Part shown: one piece after another, positions 24,043 to 36,900 of the stretch
Layout of the letters: every line of letters begins with the position of its first letter
Position numbering within the stretch: the stretch's first letter is position 1
From: Ustilaginoidea virens
Lineage: Eukaryota; Ascomycota; Sordariomycetes; Hypocreales; Clavicipitaceae
Assembly: GCF_000687475.1 (NCBI RefSeq)
Contig: NC_057317.1
Location: 5,766,501-5,830,500, forward strand
Direction of reading: 5' to 3'
DNA length: 64,000 bases
Notes under the pieces: generated by a model
What the model was told of the DNA's origin: nothing
Database searches by the model: none
What the model saw: only the letters and a program-made list of their open reading frames with translations
Program-made: the position numbers and the translations under genes

Positions 24043-25404
24043 TATACCCTAGTATAGAGGGAGATTAAAAGCCTTCTCCTTATTAAAGAGATCGGCGAAT
24101 TCCTATAATTCTATTAGGAGTACCTATAGCTCTTACGATCGTAAGGTAGAGTCTTAATAAGGTAAAAGCATAACGCAAAGGATGTATATTATCTCCTATA
24201 AGCTTATTGCAATAAAAGAGGTTGATTGGTCCCTAAAGTATTTTACCCGCTTTAGTATACTATAAAAGACTAAGCTAAGGATATTTACTATAGTTAGACC
24301 CTATTATCTTTTTATCGATTTCTTAATAATAAGGCTACCTACCGATCTAATCTTTAATTAGCACCGCTTCGCCTATAGTATAATATTATAGTACTCTATC
24401 TAAGGCATCCTAAGGATAATATCGTAAGTAAAGCCTAGGATAATATAAAGTATAACCGTAGATAGCTATCTATTGATATCGATCGCTATATAAACGATAT
24501 AAGTAATAGAGGAATGCATTACCTTATATTCTCTTAAACGGCTCTAAATATCTATTATTATTCCGATTTCCCTATATTATAGTAGGCGGATAGGTTAAAG
24601 GCCTAACCATTATACTATCTTTTCGCTTATAGCGCTATAGCAATTATATCCTAAGTCGATTAAGGTATTAATAAAGGTATAGGATTTATATAAGATTAAT
24701 ACTAAAAAGGGGTATTTATTTATTCACTTTATAATCTCCTCTAATTCTTTTTATAATTAGGCCGGGGTCTATACGTGCATCTTAAACCCTCTAATGAGAA
24801 TAAATTTAAAGGCTATTTTTTTTCCTCATCTTTATTACTATTTTCAACCTCTATAATTTATAAGTTAAGTAAGGCTACTTTAGCTATATCAGGTTGGATT
24901 ACTAGTAGTAGGTAATATATAAACATTTAATACTTAGAAGAGCTATACTGAAGATAGAGACCTTTCTTTCTATAATCTTTATATTATTCTTTAGAGACCT
25001 ATATCGCCCTAGATATATATTAATTACCCTTTAAGTCTAGCTTATTAACGCCCGATATTTATATATCGCCTTTAGAATCCTAAGCGTATATTAGTTGGGG
25101 ATAGGCCGAACCCATATAGTAATTAATAATTAAGCTAATCTTAATATCGATAGCAATTTATCGGTAATAGTCTACTGCTAAATAGTAATTATAATAGGAG
25201 ACCCTAAGGTTAATAATCTTATTAGCTATACGAGCATTAAGTGCCGATCGGAGGTATTTTAGCTTAACTTCCTTAAGCTAACTAAGGCCGCTAGTAAGCA
25301 TAAGTTTTTCCTTAAATTGCATAAAAAAGGCGGCAAAAGGTTCCTTAGGGCCCTAGCATAAGGAGTGCTTAAGCTTAATAATAGTGCAATCCTGCCGGTA
25401 TAGG
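24043..25404 (-). pseudogene. gypsy G1 protease and upstream gag-pol remnant
   Basis: On the minus strand, near 24620-24700, INTLIDLGYNCYSAIS is a degenerate retropepsin active site (family form Asp-Ser-Gly). The Ser/Gly positions are changed as C-to-T at CpA would do. The matching segment of G2 at about 43140-43230 reads TLINSSYNCYSAIS. Upstream (24750-25400) more degraded coding sequence aligns with G2 43300-43990. The piece ends abruptly at 25404, where copia B was inserted. Confidence 0.65.
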
Positions 25405-25735
25405 TGTTAGTATCACATCAAGGGGTACCCAGTTGTACATAGGGTCGCGCGCGTGGTATTATATACCGTGAGGTCACCGGTCAAAGGTATGATTATTTCT
25501 TTGATTATAACTGACTAACTAAGAGGGAAGAAAGGAAGCAAAAGAGGAATTATACGATGTGGCCTTTTTGTGCGTGCTGTAGTCACGTGCATCGGCGCAG
25601 TCGGGCCGGGCTGCCCGCGTGCCCTACCGGGCTTAGGGGCACAGGGGCAAAGTAGCCACATCGTGCGCATCGGGTGTGTGCGGCACATCCATCATAATAT
25701 GCCCAATTAGGCACCTTGCGATAGCAATTCCGATA
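25405..25735 (-). repeat. 3' LTR of copia copy B
   Basis: In plus coordinates it begins TGTTAGTATCAC and ends TCCGATA, the reverse complement of TGTCGGAATC...GACACCAACA. It is 331 bp, the same length as the LTRs of C. Confidence 0.9.
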
Positions 25736-26029
25736 CTGGCAACTTCTCTTTTTATAGAAGCAAACATCGGAATCGCTAGGATATAAGACGTATATATAGA
25801 AAAGAAAGGGCGGCGCGGTCTCGGCAGGTTATACCGCCGATAACGCTATCGCGCCGCGCGGCCGGCTTGTATAGCCTCATACCGTATAACAGCCGGTATA
25901 TTGAATATCGCAGCTAAAATAAGGGGGCAAAAAGGGGCAGTAGTAAACGTAGTAAAAGCAGTAAATACAGCATTAAACATAAGGAAATCTACCTACTTAC
26001 CATACATAATATCACTAATACCTTCTAAA

Positions 26030-29000
26030 TGCAGTTAGATATTGACTGACCTCTTTACCCACCCTTCTATATGTATAATAGCCTTGTTTTAGTCGATGAA
26101 GGTCTTAAGGGCTTTATTAGGCGTTCCTTTAGTTATTGCGTCGGCGAGATTGTTATTCCTATTGATCTAACGGATCTTATAAATCTCCCGGTGCTTATAT
26201 GACTATCGTAGGGCTATAATATCTATTATGAGCCTCTTTTCCTTAATAGTGCCTAGCTTAATTAGGCATTTATATAGCGAAAACGAATCTGTATATATAA
26301 CTATAGGGATCTTCGGCAATCCCAGCCTGCTGGTAATCATGTTAAGGGTCATGCCTATCGCATATATAATATCGACCCCTTGCACTATACTATATAGCTC
26401 TAAAGCGAGTGCGCTATGTATTACCCGCTTGCTCTTTATAGAGCTATAAGTAATGATGTTACCGGTTAGCTGGAAGGCATTATTCGCAGTATCTACCTCA
26501 TTCCCTAGTATAATCACATAACTAATCTAGGAGCTTAAATCTTTATTATTGGCAAAGGATCCGTCAATAAATATAAAGATCTTAGCTATAGTAAGGGCTA
26601 AATTAATGTACTATAAGTTACGATCCTAGTTATCGCACTGCTATTAAAGGCGCTTATTTAACCTCGCGATATCCTTAGGGTTAGGCTATTAATATTATGC
26701 CGCAATAGATAGGTCGAAAGACGCCTTAGGCTGGCAGACCGTAGCTATATAAGCACCGCAAGCGTATTATTCAATATAATTACGCTAGGCTATAGGCGTA
26801 TTCTTATCGATGGTCGCAATCTTCTTACTTTAACCTTTCTAGCGTAATATTATACTATTAGTATTAGCCGTTAGTATACACCCGTTGAATATTAGGGGCA
26901 TAGTTAGTGATAGCTTCGTTTTAGGCTTAGCGTTAAAGCCTGCTTTAGTAAGCTCTAATTCTTCCTATTAAAAGAAGGCATTATCACTTAGGCTAAAGGT
27001 ATTATTAGTCTATATACCTACGATACCGAAGTATGTGCTAGTATCGCCAGTATAGTTAGGAGCGTTAGTACGGTTAGGAACGTTAATACGGTTAGTATCG
27101 TTATTACGGTTAGTATTATTATTACTAGTAGATATTAGTAAATAGGGGTTATAGGTTGATGTAGTTATACCTAATTTCTCGCGATAGTGCCGGAAGTACA
27201 TCGCCTACTAATAGGTGCCTACCTTAGCTATTCCGTATAGTAGCTTAACCACTTTTATAATAGTATTATTAGGATATTAGTAGGCTATCTGCTTAGGTAG
27301 CTTAGCAATAATCGACCGATTAAGGGTAGTTAATAACTATACATAAGCCTATATAATATCCTATATCTAAAGAAATAGGCTATAGGAGTATTACAATAAA
27401 GGGGCTATTAATATAAGTAACTATTAATTAGCCCATTAGATTATAGGGGACTAAGTTAATATTAATCGCTTTTCATTATTATTATGCCCTTAAATAATAA
27501 GCCTAGACTTCTCGTACGGTATATCTATACCTTTACCCTTAATTTCTCGTACTATATATAAGTTAAATAGGCGTTAGGCTCTATATTGATCGATATTAAA
27601 GGTAACAAATCGGAATATATTATAGGCTTATAATGCTTTAATCTCTATATAGTCCGACTGCTTAAAAGGGTCTTTAGGGGTCGTAATCTTATCTTCCTAG
27701 CGTAATTAGCTAGTAAGCTATAGGTCGGCTTACTCTTTAGCGGTTAGGAAAGAGGCATTAATAATAGTATTAGAAGCGATAGTATTGACGAGAGCCTCTT
27801 TTTAGTCCTTATTAATTATAATATCGGATACTACCCTTACTAGTAATACCAGCCTGACTTAATTAGGGCTAGTAGCTAGCGACAGATATATTGCGGCTAT
27901 AGGTATTATCGCGGCTAGAGGTGCGGCTATAGCTGGTATCCTAACTTCTATCCTGCTAAGATGGGCTAGGCCTTCGGTATAGATGATATCTTTAGGATCG
28001 TTTATATCGGGGTTATAGTTATAGGGTTTAACGACTATTAACCGGAACTTAATAGGGCTATATAGCATCTATATAATATAGGTCTTACCTTCGAGGCTGA
28101 TTAGCCGGTATAGCCTATATTATCTACCTTTTTCTCTCTATACCTATATATCGGACTACAGGGGTAGTCGGTAGATAGGCTATATATTTAGGCCATTCTA
28201 TTAGGCGAGGGCATTGCGAACCTATCGCTTAGTAAGGCATTTCCTAGCTTTATTAGTAGCCTTTCGTAATATTAAGGTATATTATAATACTAATAGGCTA
28301 GGGGGTGAGTTATCTATAAGTCGGGGATATACTCTAAAGACTAATAATATAGGTATAAGGCCGTTAGGCCTAGTAGAATCATTAATAGCTTTAATAGCTA
28401 GCTATAGTTTCTATTCCTTTGTTAATAGGTTGCCTACTTCTTTATTAATGATAGTATAGGCTTTGCGTAATAAGGCGTGGTATCTTTTGATTTTACTAAT
28501 GCTATAGTAGGCTTCGATAGGGATTTTATCTATATTGATAGAGAAAAGCCGGGTATTATAATGGAATTCAGTAGAGGCAAAGTTTATATTAGTATTATAA
28601 ACTATCTAATCTAGCGGGCCGAGGTATATATCGATCTAATATTCCTTAAGGGCATTCTAAACGTCTCGGGCCTTTTATCTTTATAGATTAAGGAATCTAG
28701 CTACCTAGAAGCTTATCGCGGTATCTATAATATGTAATACCGGCCGATTATTAATATAAAGGATATTAATGATAATCTTATAATTAAATTAGCTAGTATC
28801 GTCATCCTTAAGTGTGAATTTAAATCGGCTAGGTGCCTTTACATTTATTTGGTATTAATAATATATATAGGTGATCCTCTTGATGATATTACGGTTAATA
28901 TTATTATTATACCCGGCCTATTAAAGCAATTTGGTAAGCCTATTAATAGAAGGGTGCCCCAATCGACGATAAAGCTAATAGATTTCCTATAATAAGAGGT

Positions 29001-32000
29001 AGAAGGCAGTAGTATTTATAGCATTAAGAGTCCACTATAGATATCCCTATTTTCTGATAATTAGAACCTTAATATTCCCTTTAATAAGTAAGTTATTAAT
29101 ATTATCTAGCTTTATGCCTATCCTATCTATATCCGTGATAGAATAGAGAAAGGGGGTACTGTTATTAAGAATGTGGAAGGGGATATTACCGAATATCATC
29201 GGGATATTTAATATACTAGAAGATATGGCAAAACCTACTCTAAAATTAATAGTATATTGCTTATCTATTAACTTAATCGTTAAAAATTTCATTAATCTCA
29301 TTAGGGCTTTTATTTAACCTATGCCTACTATAGATAGGCCGGAGGCGCCGGTATCTAGTAGGATCCTATGGAAGGTATAATTACTATAGCATTCTTCTTC
29401 TAGAAAGGCAGAATTATAGTCTAGTAAGGGCATTCGGAATAGGTCAATTTATAGGAAGGTATATCGGTATGATTTATTCTATAAGGCTTATAATATCTCG
29501 ATAGATAAAAAAGGTAGCGGTTCTATTTGTATAGGGGCTAAAAAATATTAAGTGGCTATAAATTATAGTGCGATAGCGTCCTCTATATCCTAATATATAA
29601 CCCCTGCTATTATAACTTCAATATCTTTAATAATATTATTAAAATTGGTATCTTTAAGGGCTTAATCGGCGGTCCCTTTATATTCCTATAGGAAAATACG
29701 GAATTTCTTATTATTAGGGGCGGTCTAATTAAAGCGGTTCTTTAGCTATTATGCCTTTAATTCTTATTACTCTTTGGCAGTATAGTTAGATAACTAATAA
29801 CCTAATTTATTGCAAATAAAACATTTTCTTTAATAGGGCCTAATTAGAAAGGCGCGATTCTATTATTGCTATTAAGGGGGTCTATATCGTTAGGGGCGTT
29901 AATACTAATTGTAGGATTGACTATATCTACGATCTGTGAATAACGCTATATTATTATTAATATTAGTATCTTTAATATCCTAATATTACTGAGGCTGCTA
30001 TTATTATTAAAGGAATTAATGCTATTAAGTTATATAGGTAGTCTTATAGATAGAAAGGGATCGCTATAAGTCAGCGGCGAGGCCTTCGAATATAGAGGCA
30101 TAATGATATATAGCCTGGCTATACTTAGGGGTATCCCTAATAGCGTTAAGTATTTATCGATGAAACTCTATATTAGCTATAAAGGGGGGAAAAAGACCAC
30201 GATATAGGCATTAAAGTTCCTCTAGTAGGATATTAAGGCATTTAAGCTTTAACTTATTAGGATATTTTGTAATAATTAATTAAAGCGTTATTCTATTCTA
30301 ATAGTGCAAATAGAATTGCTTTATGCTTTTATTTTTAAAATGGCTTTTAACTTTATATACTATATCGTTGAAAGTAAGGGTATTATAAATGCGTTTGATA
30401 TTATTAAAGTAATACGTTTTAGTATCGCCGATTAGTATAATTTAAAAGGCTCTTATGAGTGCATAATTAGGCAATCCTAAAAGGCGGTATTTACTCTTAA
30501 AGGATACTACCTTTAGTATAAGGAAGTTATCTATTTTGCTGCTATATTTATCCTCTGTACGATAGCTGCGTAAAAGGTTAGATATCTTCTTTAAAATATC
30601 GTTAAACCCAGCCTCTATATAGGCTCTTTAGGTATGATCTTTTTAGTGGTATTCCAGAGGGTATTTTAGAATAGCTTATTGGTAGCCTTACGGTAGGCTG
30701 GCGGGATCTCTAGCTAGGTTATCCTATAATTTAAGTCGGTCTAGGTTTACCGGTCCTCTTATTAAAATAGTCCGTTTATTAGCCTAGGTAGGCCGATAGT
30801 GCTAAAAGAGGTCCGGTACCGTGCCTATCTTTAGTATTATCGGGTGAGGCATTAGAGCCAATAGTTAAGGCATTTGAGCCTATAATTAAGGCATCCGGGC
30901 CTATAGGTTGTGGCTGCGATACTATAATTCGTGATATCTGGCATTAGGGGCAGCTGTTTTATTAATATTAGGGGCTTACCTAATGCCGCTAGTAGCGGGT
31001 TATTAGGGAATATTAATATTAGTAGCTTGGAGGGTATTGCTAGCAACTTCGAGGGTATTGCCGTTGGTACTCTCTATTAATTAAAGTATATTATTGGGGC
31101 CTATAACCTAACCTTTAGTCCTTATAGGCATACTATAATTCCGAGGGGCATTAGGATAGCCGCCTCGGCTAGCTCGGCTAGGGGTATAACTCCTAGGATA
31201 AAGTATTTAATCAGTTAGGCTATAATTATCATCTATTGAATATTACTATTATCGGGAGCTTTCCCCTATCTTAAATAGCGGCTTATAAATATATACTTTC
31301 CCTTTCTATTATAGCGGCCGGCCCCTTTCTTCTTTAGTAGGAATAAGGGCCTTCTTTAATATAGATAGAGGGATAAAGGGTTATTATACTATTAGTATTA
31401 TAAAGTCCTTAGGGGTCGAAGGGGCTTATAAAGGTCTTTATAAGGGTAATCGCAAGGGTATTTATTATAGCAATCGCGAGGGTATCTATAAGGGTATCTA
31501 TAAGGGTATCTATAAGGGTATTCGAATAATTATAGTAGGGAGTGAATTCCTTAAGCTTATAATAGAGGGGGCATTCTAGTTTATTTACATCTCCCGTTCG
31601 GTATAAGTAGTAGGGACTGATTATTCCCTATCTAGATTTAACCAGGATATAAAGGTTTTATATGCAAATTAGAGATCTATTTCCTCTTAAGGCCACTTAG
31701 GCATATGCTCTTATTAGAGATAGTAGGTAAGGGTCTTAACTGCTAACGATCCTATACTTCTAATATATACCCTACGTTCCTATAGGGTTATTCGGAATTC
31801 CTATAGAAGCCATTTATTGATACGGTTAAATAGCTCCTTAGTCTATTCCTTATAATTATTACGGAATTATTCCTATAGATTATCATCCATCTTATCGCCT
31901 ATTATATAGTTATTAATAAGGTAGGCGATACGATTATATAACTATTCGTCTATAGCATTAGTAGGGTCAATCTGCCTTTTTAAATTAGCCTAGTCCTTTA

Positions 32001-32200
32001 TAATAGTATTAGCGTAAGGCCTAAGCCTTTCGGGTAGTAATCCCTCTATCGTAATATTAATAGGGGTAGGCGTATATATCGGAGAGAGAGGGAGCATTTA
32101 GTATATAATAAAAGAAGGAAGGAAGTAATTAATAAAAAGAAAGAAAGAAGGAAGTAAGGAAGGAAGCAATAGTTAGGCAGGATATTATAGGCATTCCAAT
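26030..32200 (-). pseudogene. gag-pol remnant of copia copy B
   Basis: Same gene order as copy A on the minus strand. Gag lies near 31400-32200, with the same (I)YKGI/IPL-type tandem repeat at 31430-31530. A protease fragment is at 29047-29400. The integrase lies at about 27960-29000, including SPIKFRLIVVKPYNYN near 28050. RT spans roughly 26900-27830, and RNase H 26070-26620 (IITYSSIKSKRVI, YTDSFSLYKCLIKLG). Damage is heavier than in A. All domains are broken by TAG/TAA codons. Confidence 0.8.
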
Positions 32201-32586
32201 TGCTTATTTAACTATTAAATATAACGGTAAATAGGTTCTTTACCGTAGATATTATTACGGTTTAGGGTCGCTTGCGTAAGAACCTGCGTTTTAGCCTGCT
32301 AATTATATTACGATAGATTTAGCGCTATATCTAGCATAACTAAAAATATCGTAATATTTAGCTATTATCACTAGCTAGTATACTTAGTGTAATATTTGGC
32401 GATTATTCCTTATGATAGACAAATAGGGAAGGTTAGATATAATTAGTTTATCCCTTAGTTCGTAATATCTATAGCCGTTCCTCTGAATAGGCTAGATCAT
32501 ATTCCTTATTAGTACGATTTAATTAAATCATCTCTTTTTGCTAGTCTTAGCTAATCTGTGAAGTGAATTTTAACTTTACTGATCAG

Positions 32587-32917
32587 TATTGGTATTATAT
32601 TAAGGGGTACCTAATTATATGTAGGGTCGCGCGCGTGGTATTATATACTGTGAGGTTACCGGTTAAAGGTATAATTACTTCTTTAATTATAACTGACTAA
32701 TTAAGAGGGAAGAAAGGAAGTAAAAGAGGAATTACACGATATGGCCTTTTTATGCGTACTATAGTCATATGTATCGGCGCAGTCGGGCCGGGCTGCCCGC
32801 GTGCCCTACCGGGCTCAGGGGCATAGGGGCAAAGTGGCCATATCGTGCGCATCGGGTGTATGCGGCATATCCGTCATAATGTGCCCAATTGGGCACCTTG
32901 CGACAGCGATTCCGACA
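32587..32917 (-). repeat. 5' LTR of copia copy B
   Basis: In plus coordinates it begins TATTGGTATTATA and ends ATTCCGACA. It is 331 bp long and lies head to head with the 5' LTR of copy C, 267 bp away. Confidence 0.92.
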
Positions 32918-33184
32918 GTACCAAGTCATAATAACTTGGTATAATACGTACTCTTTTATCTGGTCTAACGGTTAGGCAGAAGAGTAGGTTTTTACCTGGC
33001 GATATGCGCGGCACCCGCTTAGGGCCCAATTGGGCTACTTTATTACACCAATAGATATTTATCTTCTAGAAACTTTTATTTATAGTCTAATTATAGGTCA
33101 CGGCCTTCTTTAAGAATAGTACGGCTTGCGATTATAATATAATAAAGTTCTTTAAATACCTCTAATATCTTTTTAAGGACCTAT
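32918..33184. other. inverted spacer between copia B and C: TRIM LTR piece plus gypsy G1 piece
   Basis: Bases 32918-33047 are the reverse complement of the TRIM LTR part found at 40939-41068; this is the missing half of the TRIM LTR that copia C interrupted. Bases 33048-33184 are a piece of gypsy that should sit on the outer left side, next to 25404. In reverse complement they join 25404 on one side and 40680 on the other, giving the order seen in G2. The segment was therefore flipped. Confidence 0.9.
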
Positions 33185-33515
33185 TGTCGGAATCGCTATC
33201 GCAAGGTGCCTAATTGGGCATATTATAACAGATATGCCGCATACACCCGATGCGCACGATATGGCCACTTTGCCCCTATGCCCCTAAGCCTAATAGGGCA
33301 CGCGGGCAGCCCGGCCCGACTGCGCCGATGCATGTAACTACGGCACGCACAAAAAGGCTATATCGTATAATTCCTCTTTTGCTTCCTTTCTTCCCTTTTA
33401 GTTAGTCAGTTATAATTAAAGAAGTAATTATACCTTTAACCGGTGACCTTACGGTATATAATACCACGCGCGCGACCCTATGTATAACTAGGTACCCCTT
33501 AATATAATACCAATA
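33185..33515 (+). repeat. 5' LTR of copia copy C
   Basis: Starts TGTCGGAATCGC and ends ATACCAATA (undamaged form CACCAACA). 331 bp. Confidence 0.92.
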
Positions 33516-33959
33516 CTAATTAGTAAAATTAAAGTTCACTTTACAGATTAGCTAAGACTAGTAAAAAGAGACGATTTAATTAAGTCGTGCTAATAAGGAA
33601 TATAATCTAGCCTATTTAGAGGAATGGCTATAGATATTACGAACTAAGGGATAAACTAATTATATCTAACCTTCCCTACTCGTCTATTACGAGGAATAAT
33701 CGCTAAATATCATACTAAGTATACTAGCTAATAACAATAGCTAAATATTATAATATCTTTAGTTATGCTAGATATAGCGCCAAATCTATCGTAATATAAT
33801 TAGCAGGCTAAAACGCAGGTTCTTACGCAAGCGACCCTAAACCGCAATAATATCTACGGTAAAGAACCTATTTACTATTATATTTAATAGTTAAATAAGC
33901 AACCGGAACGCCTATAATATCCTGCCTAACTATTGCTTCCTTCTTTACTTCTTTCCTTC

Positions 33960-36900
33960 CTTCTTTTTATTAATTACTTCCTTCCTTCTTTTATTATATA
34001 CTAAATACTCCCTTTCTCTCTAATATATATACCTACCCCTATTAATATTACGATAGAGGGATTACTACCCGAAAGGCTTAGGCCTTACGCTAATACTATT
34101 ATAGAGGACTAGGCTAATTCAAAAGGGCAGATTAACCCTACTAATACTATAGACGAATAGTTATACAATCGTATCGCCTACCTTATTAATAACTATATAA
34201 TAAGCGATAAGATAGATAATAATCTATAGGAATAATTCTATAATAATTATAAGGAATAGACTAAGGAGCTATTTAACTATATTAATAAACGGCTTCTATA
34301 GGAATTCCAAATAACCCTATAGGAATATAGGGTATATATTAGAAGTATAGGATTATTAGCAGTTAAGACCTTTACCCACTATCTCTAATAAGAGTATATA
34401 CCTAAGTGGCCTTAAGAGGAAATAGATCTCTAATTTACACGCAAAACTTTTATATCCCGGTTAAATCTAGATAGGGAATAATTAGTCCCTACTGCTTATA
34501 CCGAACGGGAGATGCAAATAAACTAAAATGCCCCCTCTATTATAAGCTCGAGGAATTTACTCCCTACTATAATTATTCGAATACCCTTATAGATACCCTT
34601 ACAGATGCCCTTATAGATACCCTCGCGATTACTATTATAAATACCCTTGCGATTACCCTTATAAAGACCTTTATAAGCCCCTTCGACCCTTAGGGACTTT
34701 ATAATACTAACGGTATAATAACCCCTTATCCCTCTATCTATATTAAAGAAGGCCTTTATTCCTACTAAAAAAGAAAAGGGCCGGCCGCTATAATAGAAAG
34801 GGAAAACGTCTATTTATAGGCCGCTATTTAAGATAGGGGAAAGCTCCCGATAATAGTAATATTTAATAGATGATGACTATAGCCCGACCGATTAAATACT
34901 TTATCTTAAAGGTTATACCCCTAGCCGAGCTAGCTAAAGCGGCTATCCTAATGCCCCTCGGAATTATAGTATGCCCATAAGGACTAGAGGTTAGGTTATA
35001 GGCCCCGATGATATGCTTTAATTAATAGAGAGCGCCGATAGTAATACCCTTAAAGTTGCTAGCGATACCCTTTAAGCCACTAATATCAATATTCCCCGAT
35101 ATACCGCTACTAGCGGCACTAGGCAAGCCCCTAATATTAATAAAACAGCCGCCCCTAATGCCAGATATCACAAATTATAGTATCGCAGCCACAACCTATA
35201 GGCCTGGATGCCTCAACTATAGGCTTAAATGCCTTAATTACCGGCTCTAATGCCTTACCCAATAATACTAAAGATAGGCACGGCACTAAACCCTTCCCGG
35301 TACTATCGGCCTATTTAAGCCGATAAATAGACCATTTTAATAAAAGGACCGGTAAACCCAGACCAACCTGGGTTATAAGATAACCTAGCTAGAGATCCCG
35401 CTAGCCTACTATAAGGCTACCGATAAGCCGTTCCGGAATACCCTTTAGAATACTACTAAAAAGATTATACCTAAAGAGCCTATATAGAGGCTAGGTTTAA
35501 CGATATTTTGAAGAAGATATTTGACCTTTTATATAGCTATCGTATAAAGGATAGATATAGCAGTAAAATAGATAACTTCTTTATACTAAAGGTAGTATCC
35601 TTTAAGAGTAAGTACTGCCTTCTAGGATTGCCCGATTATATACTTATAAGAGCCTTTTAAATTATACTAATCAGCAATGCTAAGATATATTACTTTAATA
35701 ATATCGAATATATTTATAATACCCTCACTTTCGACGATATAGTATATAAAGTCAAGAGTTATTTTAAGAATAAAAGCATAAAGCAATTCTATTTATACCG
35801 TTAGAATAGAATAACGCTTTAATTAACTATCGCGAAATATCCTAATAAGTTAAAGCTTAAATGCTTTAATATCCTACTAGAGGAACTTTAACGCCTATAT
35901 TATAGTCTTTTTCCCCCCTTTATAGCTGATATAGAGCTTCATCGATAAGTACTTAATGCTATTAAGGATACCCCTAAGTGTAGCCAGGCTATATATCGTT
36001 ATGCCTCTATATTCGAAGGCCTCGCCGCTAACCTATAGCGATCCCTTTCTATCTATAAGACTACCTATATAACTTAATAGTATTAATTCCTTTAATAATA
36101 ATAGTAGCCTTAGCAATATCAGGATATTAAAGATGCTGATATTGATAATAATATAGCGTTATTTACAGATCGTAGATATAGTTAATCCTATAACCGGTAT
36201 TAATGCCCCTAACGATACAGACCCCCTTAATAGTAATAATAGAATCGTGCCTTTCTAGCTAGGCCTTATTAAAGAAGATGCTTTATTTATAATAAATTAG
36301 GTTATTAGTCATCTAATTATACTGCTAAAGAGTAATAAGAATTAAAAGCATAATGGCTAAAGAACTGCTTTAACTGGACCGCCCCTAATAATAAGAAATT
36401 CCGTATTTTCCTATAGGAATATAAAGGGACCGCCGATTAAGCCCTTAAAGATGCCGATTTTAATAATATTAATGAAGATATTAAAGTTATAATAGCAGGG
36501 GTTATATATTAGGATATAGAGGATGCTATCGCACTATAATTTACAGCCACTTAGTATTTCTTAGCCCTTATGCAAATAGAACCATTACCTTCTTTATTTA
36601 TTGAGATATTATAAGCCTTATAGAATAAATCGTGCCGATATGCCTTCCTATAGATTAACCTATTCCAAATGCCCTTATTAGACTATAATTCTGCCTTTCT
36701 AGAAAAAGAATGCTATAGTAATTATACCTTCCGCGGGATCCTATTAGATACTAGCGCCTTTAGCCTATCTATAGTAGGTATAGGTTAAGCAAGAGCCCTA
36801 ATGAGATTAATAAAATCTTTAATAATTAAGTTAATAGATAAGTAGTATATTATTAATTTTAGAGCAGGTTCTGCTATATCTTTTAGTATATTAAATATCC

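Larger units (their letters stand above)
25405..32917 (-). mobile_element. copia family 1, copy B (full-length, minus strand)
   Basis: 7513 bp with 331-bp LTRs at 25405-25735 (3' LTR) and 32587-32917 (5' LTR). It is homologous throughout to copies A and C. The left outer flank is ATAGG (25400-25404), but the right flank is GTACC. The reverse complement of ATAGG (CCTAT) instead precedes copy C, which shows a swap of flanks with C. Confidence 0.92.
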